From the IMG/VR virus record IMGVR_UViG_3300008012_000022, positions 1-64,000 of that record: DNA of 64,000 nucleotides. One strand, given 5' to 3'. Under the pieces are notes generated by a model. It saw only the letters and a list, made by a program, of their open reading frames with translations. It was not told the DNA's origin and did no database searches. Source of the DNA: a virus. Positions 41,955 through 50,148 of this stretch are shown piece after piece (the first letter of the stretch is position 1; the number at the start of each line of letters is the position of its first letter). A program made the translations under genes and the position numbers.

Positions 41955-42140
41955 CTAAATTATATTTGATACTTTGTCATCTATGATGATTCGACCCTCA
42001 TGAAGCTCCGCATACCAACCAACCTTCTTTGACCTGTCAACATAAACAAGTTCGTCTTGAATCCTGACTTCTATCTCTTCCTCTTGTTTCTTTATAAAAG
42101 GAAGTGCACAAAATAATTTTAATAAATTTCGCCGCTTCAT
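41955..42140 (-). CDS. Small protein with MKRRNLLK N-terminus (61 aa)
   Basis: 61 residues. MKRRNLLKLFCALPFIKK, then an acidic strand-rich part EEIEVRIQDELVYVDRSKK and GWYAELHEGRIIIDD. The first eight residues and most of the first 21 bases are the same as in the gene at 41950. The hydrophobic run is short for a signal peptide. Not recognised. Confidence 0.55.
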   Translation of the reverse strand: MKRRNLLKLFCALPFIKKQEEEIEVRIQDELVYVDRSKKVGWYAELHEGRIIIDDKVSNII

Positions 42141-42535
42141 GATAGTTTCTTCGTCATGATTGGGTTCCCTTTCTCATCTACGTTAGGATTGCTGAACGGA
42201 TCACCTTTAACTTCAGATTGTGACCTTTTTGATTCCTTTTCTGGTTTACATTCATCAACAAATTTAGGAATTTGCCCCGCTTTTAGTTGAGCGTCAAGTT
42301 CTCTCTGTTCCTCTTTGAGGTCAGCAAGGTCAAGTTCTAACGCAAGAACTTCTTCTTTTGCACGTCGAAGATAGATCGCAAAATCTAAAGCTTCCTCATA
42401 TGCATGTTGTAACCATTCACGATGCGACAGTGGATTTTCTTCAACCGTCGTTCCATATTTCTCCTTACCGAACTTTTGACGAGCGGCGATATCTTCACAC
42501 ACTCGCTTCTCTGTTCCTTCTACTTCAATTTCCAT
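42137..42535 (-). CDS. MazG-like/phage NTPase-related helical protein
   Basis: 132 residues. The N-terminal half, RQKFGKEKYGTTVEENPLSH then WLQHAYEEALDFAIYLRRA, matches a small phage family with KYG ... NPL ... WLxHAYEExLD that resembles MazG-type helical hydrolases. The rest is a coiled coil and a polar tail. Perhaps a nucleotide hydrolase; metal ligands EE/D are visible but not proven. Confidence 0.65.
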   Translation of the reverse strand: MEIEVEGTEKRVCEDIAARQKFGKEKYGTTVEENPLSHREWLQHAYEEALDFAIYLRRAKEEVLALELDLADLKEEQRELDAQLKAGQIPKFVDECKPEKESKRSQSEVKGDPFSNPNVDEKGNPIMTKKLS

Positions 42536-42541
42536 AGCTAT

Positions 42542-42622
42542 TTATCTCAAAAACGCCCAAATCCATAGGGCACCACCTGCTATCAAACTACATATTATAT
42601 AGCCAACGCAGAATTTTATCAT
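42542..42622 (-). CDS. Single-span micro-protein (26 aa)
   Basis: ATG at 42622, stop at 42542: MIKFCVGYIICSLIAGGALW then IWAFLR. It is one hydrophobic helix with a basic end, in the gap between nrdA and the previous gene. Short length makes it uncertain, but several tiny membrane proteins lie in this region. Confidence 0.45.
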   Translation of the reverse strand: MIKFCVGYIICSLIAGGALWIWAFLR

Positions 42623-42633
42623 CTGTTTATCAT

Positions 42634-44280
42634 TTAGCCTTCGCATACTGAACATTCGTTCAAGTTCTTGCGATAGAATGTCTGCGCTGCATTTGATGCG
42701 TTGTGCTGGTAATACAATGATTTAATACCATTCTCCCACGCATATATTAGCAGTTCATTCATTTCTTTCGCTGGTGTGTCAGGATGAATCATCAAGTTAG
42801 TTGATTGACCCTGATCAATATAGGGTTGTCTCCCTGCCGCTTGCATAATAATATCCTTCGGCGCTATCTCAGGAAACGTTTTAAAAACTTCCTTCTCGTG
42901 ATCATCAAAGACGTTTAAGTTTTGAATTGATCCATCGGCTAAAAGAATTTGTCGCCACACCTTTTCATCAATGTTTCTTTCCGCAAAAAGTTTCACTAAT
43001 TCAGGGTTCTTAATCGGCGTATCGATCTTTGCCAATTCTTTGGTATAGTAATTCTTCCAGATTGGTTCTTTTGACTGAGATACTTGACCGAGAATAAAAG
43101 CAGATGAAGTGTTCGGCGCTAAAGACATTCGTGTTGCCCATCTCTCGTTATATGGTGCCATCATTCGTGTGGTCCCATGAGTCTCAGCCATCTTACGTGA
43201 CGCTTCAAGACTCTGTTCATCCATGAGGCTAAAGATTTCTTTGTTCAACTGTAATGCCTCAAGTGATCCGAATGGAATACCTTTCGACTGCAACAGTGAG
43301 TGCCAACCTGTAGCTCCCATACCGACTGCACGATGCTCCGCAGCAAATCTTACAGCACGCTCCATGTGTGGAACTAAAGACGCTTTAGCAATGAACTCTG
43401 ACATTATTGCATCAAGAAACTGCATCATGATTTCTACTGCATCAGTGTCTTTCCAGTCGTGATAGTGCAGAAGATTCATCGATGATAAACAACACACAAA
43501 AGATTCTTGAGTGTTTGATGGCAGCATGATCTCAGAACATACATTCGATGCATAGATTTCCTTTTGAAGATCCTTATAAACTTGCGGCTTGTTATCGTTT
43601 ACGTTGTCGCTAAAAAAGATATAAGGTAGACCTATCTCAAAGCGAGACTTGATTACCTTAGCCCAAATTTTTCGTTTTTCTACATCACCTTCAATCATTT
43701 CCCGCATCCATTGATTGGATACAGTGACACCTGTAAATAGATGCTGGATAGGATGACCTTCATGTTTGATTTGTAAGAACTCTTCGATATCACCATGATC
43801 AATAGGAAGGTAACAGGCACAGATCCCGCGCCGAACTTTTGACTGTTTCGACACGTCAACAGTGACGTTATTTATCCGCATGAATGATACCGAACCATCT
43901 GACTTGCCACCTGTTGAGATTTTTGAACCTCGTGATCGAACAGCACCATAGTATGCGCTGGTTCCACCACCCATTTTGCTCATCATTCCTATCTCAGAAT
44001 TCGTATCAAGAATTCCCTCCATAGTATCAGGAACATACGATCCAAAACATGAGATAGGAAGTCCGCGCTTGCGACCAAAGTTCGCCCATACAGGAGAAGA
44101 AAAAAGAAAATGTCCTTTGGCAGCATGGTCAAGGAATCTGTCTGCGAAACCCTTGATACCGAGAATTATTTCTGCTGTAGCGGCGATATCACGAACCCTA
44201 TGAATTGGATCTTCACCCTCTTCTAAGTATCCACCCGAAAGAAAGATCTTAGATTTTTTGTTAAGCCATTCGAAATCCAT
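42634..44280 (-). CDS. nrdA: Ribonucleotide reductase class I large subunit
   Basis: 548 residues, shorter than the bacterial enzyme and without an ATP-cone. Redox Cys in ISCFGSYV (Cys78), active-site NVCSEIMLPSN, second redox Cys in FVCCLSSMN, tyrosines LYYQH for radical transfer and C-terminal CSVCEG redox pair. Makes dNDPs from NDPs with NrdB, lacking overall-activity control because the cone is absent. Start TAATG with the zinc-ribbon gene. Confidence 0.93.
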   Translation of the reverse strand: MDFEWLNKKSKIFLSGGYLEEGEDPIHRVRDIAATAEIILGIKGFADRFLDHAAKGHFLFSSPVWANFGRKRGLPISCFGSYVPDTMEGILDTNSEIGMMSKMGGGTSAYYGAVRSRGSKISTGGKSDGSVSFMRINNVTVDVSKQSKVRRGICACYLPIDHGDIEEFLQIKHEGHPIQHLFTGVTVSNQWMREMIEGDVEKRKIWAKVIKSRFEIGLPYIFFSDNVNDNKPQVYKDLQKEIYASNVCSEIMLPSNTQESFVCCLSSMNLLHYHDWKDTDAVEIMMQFLDAIMSEFIAKASLVPHMERAVRFAAEHRAVGMGATGWHSLLQSKGIPFGSLEALQLNKEIFSLMDEQSLEASRKMAETHGTTRMMAPYNERWATRMSLAPNTSSAFILGQVSQSKEPIWKNYYTKELAKIDTPIKNPELVKLFAERNIDEKVWRQILLADGSIQNLNVFDDHEKEVFKTFPEIAPKDIIMQAAGRQPYIDQGQSTNLMIHPDTPAKEMNELLIYAWENGIKSLYYQHNASNAAQTFYRKNLNECSVCEG

Positions 44281-44501
44281 TATCGTTCGCTTATTCCTCG
44301 TGGTTCAGGTTTAGGAAGTTTGGTGCCGAAAATTTGAGTATTACAATCTTTCGTTGGACAGTCAATATGAAATAGTGTCTCATTCCTGTCATGAGATGAT
44401 GAACCTTCTTTTCTTTGCCACTCTACAATTGCTCCACACGTATGACACTCGCCTCGATATAAATCCTCTGATGGTGGATGACCCTCTTTAATAATTCTCA
44501 T
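44280..44501 (-). CDS. Small zinc-ribbon protein between nrdA and nrdB
   Basis: 73 residues with CHTCG (19-23) and CPTKDC (49-54), a likely four-Cys zinc site. No catalytic motif. Fitted by one-base overlaps between nrdB and nrdA, so it may regulate or assist the reductase. Similar small proteins sit in phage nrd operons. Confidence 0.65.
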   Translation of the reverse strand: MRIIKEGHPPSEDLYRGECHTCGAIVEWQRKEGSSSHDRNETLFHIDCPTKDCNTQIFGTKLPKPEPRGISER

Positions 44502-45511
44502 TAGAATAAATCGTTCTCTGAAATCGCCTTATTTTTGCGCACGTAATTAGTTGGTCGCTGATTGAAAAAATCTACATGGACACCAGCAATTAGCTTCTCG
44601 TCAAACCATCTGGTTTTTTCAAGACGAGCTTCATTTACGTCAAATATAGGGTCTAATCCTATTCCTGTCAAGCTTTCATTTAGCCTATTCTTAATAAAGT
44701 CTTTCACTTCTAAGATTTTTATATGATCTGGCTTGCATCCATCCACTGTTGGTTCAAAGATTAAATCGCCATCAGGAAAAATCCATTTCAATAACTTCTC
44801 TTCAGCGCGATAAGCCTTGCGAGAGTAGAGGTAAATGAGTTTTTTTAACTCATCATTGAAAAAGTCAGGATGTTCTTCTTTAATCTGGTTGATTAACCAC
44901 GTGCCAAACATTCCATGAATTGCTTCCTCCTTCGAAGTTGCCGCGACTACATTGTTGATATCTACCAGCCACTTGCGATGCTTGTTGAAGGATTGAATGA
45001 TAAAAAACTGAGAAAATAACGAAACATTTTCTATAAAAAGAGAAAATAAAATGATTGATTTGAGGAAATTCTCTTCCAGTCTTGCCGTGGAGAACTCTTT
45101 ATATTTCGTTAGGTAAACGTGACGGTCATTCACCGCAGGAATTTCTTTAATCTTCTCGAACTCTTCGTTTAGCCCCAAAATTTCTAACAGTGCAGAGTAT
45201 GCATCAAGATGACGTTTCTCTGACTCACCAAATGTAGCGCCAACTCCGAGCACTTCTGGTTTAGGTATGTGACGATGTAGGTTGCACCAGAAAGTTTTGA
45301 CGCCAACCTCTACTTGAGATATTAGAAGTAGGCATTTCTTAATTACCTCTCTTTGGTAATCATTTAGTTCGGTGTGATATTCTTGAATATCTGTTGTAAA
45401 ATTAAACTCTGTATGTACCCAATAGGATTGTCGGATTGCTTCTACGTAATCTTCACAGATTGGATACTCAAGTGGTTTAATATTATCTCTCGGTTCGAAT
45501 AAGTCGCTCAT
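44501..45511 (-). CDS. nrdB: Ribonucleotide reductase class I small subunit
   Basis: 336 residues. Di-iron ligands and radical tyrosine can be placed in SQVEVGVKTFWCNL, ESEKRHLDAYSALL and ATSKEEAIHGMFG. The C-terminal end (RKNKAISENDLF) would dock to NrdA. The HNH-AP2 gene overlaps its first 29 bases. Provides the tyrosyl radical for NrdA. Confidence 0.92.
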   Translation of the reverse strand: MSDLFEPRDNIKPLEYPICEDYVEAIRQSYWVHTEFNFTTDIQEYHTELNDYQREVIKKCLLLISQVEVGVKTFWCNLHRHIPKPEVLGVGATFGESEKRHLDAYSALLEILGLNEEFEKIKEIPAVNDRHVYLTKYKEFSTARLEENFLKSIILFSLFIENVSLFSQFFIIQSFNKHRKWLVDINNVVAATSKEEAIHGMFGTWLINQIKEEHPDFFNDELKKLIYLYSRKAYRAEEKLLKWIFPDGDLIFEPTVDGCKPDHIKILEVKDFIKNRLNESLTGIGLDPIFDVNEARLEKTRWFDEKLIAGVHVDFFNQRPTNYVRKNKAISENDLF

Positions 45512-46007
45512 GGTTTGTGTCTAATTGATTAAGTTGCGCGAACTCACCAAACAAACACATGGCTTTTCGATTATAAGCCTTAGCAGCTTCGACTTCTGAA
45601 TCAAATCTGCCGATCCAAATCTGTTTTCCTTCGAAACGAATACTTGCCAACCATTTAGAGCGTCGTTTCTCCCAACAAACCCCCTTGTATTGACTAGTAG
45701 TTTTAGCTTTTTTAAATCGATTACGGTTATTTTCTGCTTGAGTGCATTCGCGTAAATTTGAAAAATGATTATTCTGTACGTTACCATCTTTATGGTCTAC
45801 GAATTCAGGCCAATAATCATTTTCCAAAAAGAACACAAGGCGATGAACATAAAATGTTTTTTTGCCGTCTTGTGTTTCTAATATTAGGCGCAATTTTTTA
45901 TTATCACGCCTAACAGGAGATGAAATTCCTTTCTTAGAAATAACACCTTTAGACCTATTGTAATCGACTTGATTAAGAAGTTCTGCTCTGGTTAATAAGT
46001 TTTTCAT
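45483..46007 (-). CDS. HNH-AP2 homing endonuclease beside nrdB
   Basis: 174 residues from the ATG at 46007. HNH core: YVHRLVFFLEN, EFVDHKDGNVQNNHFSNLRE, then AP2 domain YKGVCWEKRRSKWLASIRFE and IGRFDSEVEAAKAYNRKA. These free-standing nucleases spread by cutting alleles that lack them. It overlaps nrdB by 29 bases and the upstream nuclease gene by 35, suggesting a recent and precise insertion. Catalytic residues are intact. Confidence 0.88.
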   Translation of the reverse strand: MKNLLTRAELLNQVDYNRSKGVISKKGISSPVRRDNKKLRLILETQDGKKTFYVHRLVFFLENDYWPEFVDHKDGNVQNNHFSNLRECTQAENNRNRFKKAKTTSQYKGVCWEKRRSKWLASIRFEGKQIWIGRFDSEVEAAKAYNRKAMCLFGEFAQLNQLDTNHERLIRTER

Positions 46008-46476
46008 AATTAGTATCCAGATCAGAAATGGGCATATCATAGACATCTAATTTAGCCACAAAGCCGTTCTCTTTGCACACGTCACCCTTGCGGACACGTA
46101 TACCCTGAGAAATTAATTCGTCGTGTTTTTTAAAGCCGAGAAACCAGCCTTTTGTTAAATTTTTATGCACACGCACGAACGCATAGTAATCACAGTCCTG
46201 TAAATAATAATCAGCAATGGTGCACATATAATGAGGTAGTGGAGTTACCGAAGTCATTTTGGTTTTAACGTCTATTGTTAAACCATTCTCTAGAACGAGA
46301 TCGTATTCGTATGTGTTTGCAAATTCGCCGCCTAAAACATGTTGTGCGATGTGCTCTCCTATAAAACCAACTAAATTCCCTGCACCTTTTCTGATCGAAT
46401 GATTGAGATGACCTAACTCATCTGCTTTTTCTTTTGCGGACTGATACCACTCGTCTGTGACTTCAAACTCGATCAT
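45973..46476 (-). CDS. PD-(D/E)XK endonuclease-like protein
   Basis: 167 residues. RKGAGNLVGFIGEHIAQHVL then YDLVLENGLTIDVKTKM (about 59-75) carry the Glu and Asp-x-Lys of the fold, and PHYMCTIADYY a later strand. Related phage proteins are called restriction-endonuclease-like and may handle host DNA breakdown for nucleotide supply. It has its own promoter, and the reductase genes follow. Confidence 0.7.
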   Translation of the reverse strand: MIEFEVTDEWYQSAKEKADELGHLNHSIRKGAGNLVGFIGEHIAQHVLGGEFANTYEYDLVLENGLTIDVKTKMTSVTPLPHYMCTIADYYLQDCDYYAFVRVHKNLTKGWFLGFKKHDELISQGIRVRKGDVCKENGFVAKLDVYDMPISDLDTNYEKLINQSRTS

Positions 46477-46485
46477 AGGTAAACT

Positions 46486-46513
46486 ATTTTACACAACTTT
46501 TCAACTTAGTCAA
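46486..46513 (-). promoter_or_regulatory. Sigma70-type promoter of the nrd operon
   Basis: TTGACT (46513-46508), a 16-base spacer, TAAAAT (46491-46486), then 9 bases to the ATG at 46476. Predicted start site only one or two bases before the start codon, again nearly leaderless. Confidence 0.65.
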
Positions 46514-46792
46514 AGGCTTTTTGTAACAATTTTTTACTATACTAAAAACTCAAAGGTTCGGTGCTGAGAAAATACTCGACACGTCAGACTTACTCGCGCT
46601 GTTAACTAATCTTAACAGTTGGCGCTTCGTAAGTCTTCCTCTAACCGATTCTTGTTTCTGTAAGTCGTCAACTGTTCGAAAAACTCGCAACGATGAGCAA
46701 AGATAATGTCCTAACTTTCTCGTTTTTAAGCAAAGCCTATCAGCTACTCGTCAGTTATTCCTCACGGGAGGTCGTTCGTTTTTCTCGCACTA
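46514..46792 (-). ncRNA. Candidate structured non-coding RNA region
   Basis: No gene fits this gap. A long composite hairpin lies at 46587-46635: GACTTAC/GTAAGTC outer stem, GCG/CGC and CTGTTAA/TTAACAG inner stem, symmetrical enough for either strand. A CCTC/GAGG hairpin lies near 46759-46772, and GAAAAAC can pair with GTTTTTC around 46690-46790. A TTGACA/TAAATG promoter on the minus strand at its far end favours that strand. GACTTAC and AACTGTT motifs occur twice. No known RNA family is recognised. Confidence 0.48.
46587..46635. repeat. Long composite inverted repeat
   Basis: Outer arms GACTTAC/GTAAGTC, middle GCG/CGC, inner arms CTGTTAA/TTAACAG around a 6-base loop. With small internal loops it is a 17-pair stem. 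It is the core of the gap 46514-46860. Confidence 0.75.
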
Positions 46793-46821
46793 CATTTACC
46801 TGTCATTTGTTTTCTTGTCAA
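46793..46821 (-). promoter_or_regulatory. Candidate minus-strand promoter for the structured RNA
   Basis: TTGACA (46821-46816), 17-base spacer, TAAATG (46798-46793). No gene start follows within 300 bases on this strand, so it would transcribe the structured region 46514-46792. Confidence 0.5.
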
Positions 46822-46869
46822 GTATTATTTTCATTTTTTTTCTTTTTTGTAATAAAAAGAGGAATTTAA

Positions 46870-46898
46870 TTGATTTTTACTGTAAAAGTGAATAGTAT
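46870..46898 (+). promoter_or_regulatory. Promoter of the sigma factor gene, leaderless spacing
   Basis: TTGATT (46870-46875), 17-base spacer, TAGTAT (46893-46898), then exactly 5 bases to the ATG at 46904. Same spacing as the promoters at 4446, 17130 and 29566. Confidence 0.62.
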
Positions 46899-46903
46899 CG
46901 TGT

Positions 46904-47521
46904 ATGGATAACGATTTTATGCAGTTTTCAGGGTCTAACAGGTCCGAAATGGACGACAATTATCTCGTATCGTTGGTAAAAGATGAAGCAGATGAGGGAG
47001 CTTTGTTAGAGTTGATGGAACGTCACAGTGGCATCTTTCATCAGACCGTAGCTAACTTCATGCCGCCATCTTATACGAATTCTCAGCGGGAAGATGTCTT
47101 TGAGGAAAAGCCGACTTACTTCTTCGAAGCTATCGCCTCATTTGACGAAGCTCGTAACGCAAAATTTTCAACATGGCTTGCGAATAAAACTAAGTACACT
47201 CTACTTACTCAAAGGTCAAAGGTAAAGGGTCAACCTACATTCTGTGAGTATGACGACAGCTTAGGCGGCGAACATGGACTGTCACCAGAAACATATCTGT
47301 TGCGAAAAGACCAGTCAGAAGAAATTCTAAATTTGGTCCTTGACAAATATGGATCTGAGGTCTACGATATCGTGAAGCAGAAATATTTTGGTGGTGAGAA
47401 GAAGACTGGACAAACGTTCAGTCAAATTGCTGACGGTTTAGGGGTATCACCTCAAGCCATTCAAGCAAAACATAAAGACGCCATGTTATTTTTGAAAAAG
47501 AAACTATCGTATGATTTTTGA
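46904..47521 (+). CDS. Phage sigma-70-family factor
   Basis: 205 residues. A region 2-like part (about 25-105: LLELMERHSGIFHQTV, FFEAIASFDEARNAKFSTWLA) and a C-terminal region 4 helix-turn-helix (TFSQIADGLGVSPQAIQAKH, about 172-192) match small phage sigma factors of the ECF or late type. It would redirect host RNA polymerase to phage promoters. It heads a forward unit and is followed directly by an HNH-AP2 gene that overlaps its end by 11 bases. Confidence 0.78.
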   Translation: MDNDFMQFSGSNRSEMDDNYLVSLVKDEADEGALLELMERHSGIFHQTVANFMPPSYTNSQREDVFEEKPTYFFEAIASFDEARNAKFSTWLANKTKYTLLTQRSKVKGQPTFCEYDDSLGGEHGLSPETYLLRKDQSEEILNLVLDKYGSEVYDIVKQKYFGGEKKTGQTFSQIADGLGVSPQAIQAKHKDAMLFLKKKLSYDF

Positions 47522-47978
47522 TCGGCAAAAAATTCTGGAAAAATACAATTATAATCCAGATATGGGAATCTTAATAGCGAAAGATTCTGCCAAAATTATT
47601 GGTGCTTTAAATACTAGTTCAAAATATTTACAAATAAAACTTGATGGGCAGCAACCCTTAGTTCATCGAATTATTTATTTTTTAGAAACAGGAGAACAAC
47701 CTGAAATTGTTGATCATATTGATGGTGATACTCGTAATAACCGTATTACTAATCTTCGCGCCTCAAACAACCAATTTAATCAAGCTAATCAAATTCAACA
47801 TAGGGGCTATTCGAAATATAAAGGTGTTTGTTTAGACCGTAAGTATTGGAAAGCTAGCATTCAATATAATAGAAAATCTATCCATATAGGCAATTTTAAA
47901 ACAGAATTAGAAGCAGCACAAGCTTACGATAAGAAAGCAAAAGAACTTTTTGGAGAACACGCACGCACAAATTTTTAA
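47511..47978 (+). CDS. HNH-AP2 homing endonuclease after the sigma factor
   Basis: 155 residues. HNH core LVHRIIYFLETGEQPEIVDH then IDGDTRNNRITNLRASNN, and AP2 domain YKGVCLDRKYWKASIQYNRK and IGNFKTELEAAQAYDKKA. All key residues are present. It starts inside the sigma gene end and stops one base before the next ATG, a tight insertion. Sister of the nrdB-linked copy and the NAMPT-linked remnant. Confidence 0.88.
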   Translation: MIFDRQKILEKYNYNPDMGILIAKDSAKIIGALNTSSKYLQIKLDGQQPLVHRIIYFLETGEQPEIVDHIDGDTRNNRITNLRASNNQFNQANQIQHRGYSKYKGVCLDRKYWKASIQYNRKSIHIGNFKTELEAAQAYDKKAKELFGEHARTNF

Positions 47979-47979
47979 T

Positions 47980-49059
47980 ATGATTCTAGAAGCACCAATC
48001 AACCCATTGTCGATAGGCAATGTAAGTTATAATATTTTAAGGGAACTCCATCGAAGCGATTGTCGCGTCGATGGTATCTTTCCAGTCGGTAACAACTACG
48101 ATTTTACCGCTTATGAACCTGTTGACTCTGAACTGAGGCAATGGGCAGACGAAAGGAGAGCAAACGCCATAGAAAGATTGGCGCGGAAAACGCCTGTCCT
48201 GAAATGCTGGCACATTGGAGGATCAGAATCTAAACTGACTGATCATCAGACGCTACTAACCTTCTATGAGGTTGATGCCCCAACTAAAACTGAAATTGCT
48301 ATCGTGAAGTCAATGGACCACGTAGCTTTTTCCTCAAGCGAAGCTGCCGAAACTTTTAAAAGTTGTGGTTGTGATAATGTTTCACATGTTCCATTAGGTT
48401 TCGATGAAGACTTTGCAAGAGATCAAGAGGTAGTTCGGCGCGTCAACCAATGTCATTTTATTCTCGTCGGCAAGTTGGAAACACGCAAGAATACCCAACG
48501 CATTATTAAGTTGTGGTTAGAGAAATACGGTAACAATAACGATTACCAATTGACTTGCGTGGTCAACAATCCATTTTTCAAAAAAGAATTTTACACCCAA
48601 ATTGTGAATAACATATTGGGCGGCAAAACATGGTCTAATCTTAATTTTAAAGACCCTATCGCCACGAATTACGAGGTCGCTATGCTGCATAGGGCAGCAG
48701 ATATTGATTTAAGCGGAATCTCTAATGGTGAGGGGTGGGGTCTACCCGCGTTCAATAGCACGTGTCTCGGTAAGTGGTCGGTTGTATCTAATTGTTCCGG
48801 CCACTCCGATTGGGCGAACGAAGACAATTCTATTCTGATCGAAACCAATGGGAAACAGCCTTGCTATGATGGAATGTTCTTCCATGAGGGTCAACCATTC
48901 AATCAGGGGAGCTACCATCGCATCGAAGATGATGCAATTATTGATGGTATGGAGCGAGCGGTTGATAAGGTTGGAACTATTAATCAAGCTGGTCTTGATT
49001 TGGGGCGGAAGTTGACTTACAAAAATACTGTTGAACAACTATTAGAAAAATTGTCATGA
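47980..49059 (+). CDS. GT-B glycosyltransferase (GT4-like)
   Basis: 359 residues from the ATG at 47980. HFILVGKLETRKNTQRIIKL (about 154-173) and ISNGEGWGLPAFNSTCLGKW (about 237-256) are the donor-binding signatures of GT4 enzymes. Start MILEAPINPLSIGNVSYNIL is the first Rossmann strand. Probably adds a sugar to a phage or host acceptor. Overlaps the next gene by 4 bases. Confidence 0.84.
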   Translation: MILEAPINPLSIGNVSYNILRELHRSDCRVDGIFPVGNNYDFTAYEPVDSELRQWADERRANAIERLARKTPVLKCWHIGGSESKLTDHQTLLTFYEVDAPTKTEIAIVKSMDHVAFSSSEAAETFKSCGCDNVSHVPLGFDEDFARDQEVVRRVNQCHFILVGKLETRKNTQRIIKLWLEKYGNNNDYQLTCVVNNPFFKKEFYTQIVNNILGGKTWSNLNFKDPIATNYEVAMLHRAADIDLSGISNGEGWGLPAFNSTCLGKWSVVSNCSGHSDWANEDNSILIETNGKQPCYDGMFFHEGQPFNQGSYHRIEDDAIIDGMERAVDKVGTINQAGLDLGRKLTYKNTVEQLLEKLS

Positions 49060-49478
49060 GAAAAATTCATGCACAAGCTTTTGTTGAAGCAGAACATGCT
49101 TGCAACATTGACATTCTTGTTCTTGTAAGAGAGAAGGGGCGCACTCGTCCAGCCTTACCAAAGGAAATTCAATCTTATATTATAGATACAGACTATGCGC
49201 CAGATTCTAAGTGGGCAAAAATTACATGGCATACAGGTAGCATCATTATCTTACGTTTAGTTACTGATGAAATACCAACCGATAAGGCTCAAGTTGTATT
49301 ATTTGACGGTGCCCCCGACAAGTGGATAAATATTATTGATCAAGAGAAGCTTGATGGATACATTGACAACCTTGAAGTTTCGCGCTATTTTGACAAAGAG
49401 CTAGCCGAAACAATAGAAATCTTAGCTGGCACGAATATTAATCCAATCGATGCAGCGCCCAAATTTAAGTTCGTATGA
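49056..49478 (+). CDS. Hypothetical protein
   Basis: 140 residues with no recognisable motif. Beta-rich, starting MRKIHAQAFVEAEHACNID; later KWAKITWHTGSIIILRLV and a helix. Couples to its neighbours by 4-base overlaps in the forward operon. Confidence 0.6.
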   Translation: MRKIHAQAFVEAEHACNIDILVLVREKGRTRPALPKEIQSYIIDTDYAPDSKWAKITWHTGSIIILRLVTDEIPTDKAQVVLFDGAPDKWINIIDQEKLDGYIDNLEVSRYFDKELAETIEILAGTNINPIDAAPKFKFV

Positions 49479-49684
49479 TGGAGATAGTTAGCATAATTAT
49501 AGGGATAGCAGTTACATTTATTTCAATACCGTGTCTGTTTTTAAGTATTAGTGGAAGTGCCGAGATGTCAGAAACGATAGAGATTAATGGTATTCAATAT
49601 GATACTACATGGAGACTTTTTGCGCTACCATGTTTACATCTTGTCGGTGGAATACTTTTGATCCTGCATGGATTTAATGTGTAA
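49475..49684 (+). CDS. Small membrane protein (69 aa)
   Basis: 69 residues; ATG at 49475 or the adjacent ATG at 49478. Two hydrophobic stretches (5-27 and 47-65) flank a polar loop MSETIEINGIQYDTTWR. Overlaps the gene before by 4 bases. Unknown function. Confidence 0.6.
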   Translation: MMEIVSIIIGIAVTFISIPCLFLSISGSAEMSETIEINGIQYDTTWRLFALPCLHLVGGILLILHGFNV

Positions 49685-49692
49685 TCGGTGGT

Positions 49693-50148
49693 ATGCCACA
49701 ATATTTGTATAAACATCCTGAAAAAGATCAATACGTGGAGATTACTCAACGTATGGTCGAAAAACATGAGTTCATTGATGCTGAAGGTGTTGAGTGGAAA
49801 CGAGTATTCACCGTGCCACAAGCTATTATTTCTGCGGGAAGTGAAGTAGACCCATTTGATATCAAATCTCACGTTGATAAGACGGGGCACATGAAAGGAA
49901 CGATGGGAGATCTTTTCGACTTCTCAAAAGAGATGTCTGAACGTCGCGCCGAAAAATTAGGTCACGAAGATCCGTTGAAACGCAAGTTTCTTAACGATTA
50001 TCACAAGCGCACTGGTAGTAAGCACCTTGACGACTTACCGAAGAAAATCGAAACAGAGCACGCCACGATTGATTTAACAAAACCGATGGAACTTCCAACG
50101 GGTGGCGCTTATGATCTGCCGACTTCTACTTCTAGCGATGACGATTAG
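49693..50148 (+). CDS. FmdB-like N-terminal phage protein
   Basis: 151 residues. MPQYLYKHPEKDQYVEITQR then EWKRVFTVPQAII resembles the FmdB-type start found in many aquatic phage proteins, but the zinc-binding Cys residues are absent. The C-terminal 60 residues are charged and end SSDDD. Last gene of the forward operon; it abuts the convergent virion gene. Confidence 0.62.
   Translation: MPQYLYKHPEKDQYVEITQRMVEKHEFIDAEGVEWKRVFTVPQAIISAGSEVDPFDIKSHVDKTGHMKGTMGDLFDFSKEMSERRAEKLGHEDPLKRKFLNDYHKRTGSKHLDDLPKKIETEHATIDLTKPMELPTGGAYDLPTSTSSDDD

Noticed and set aside
46540-46580. Possible tRNA T-arm (GGTTCGGTGC)
   Set aside because: No acceptor, D or anticodon arms can be built around it; I found no tRNA in the window.
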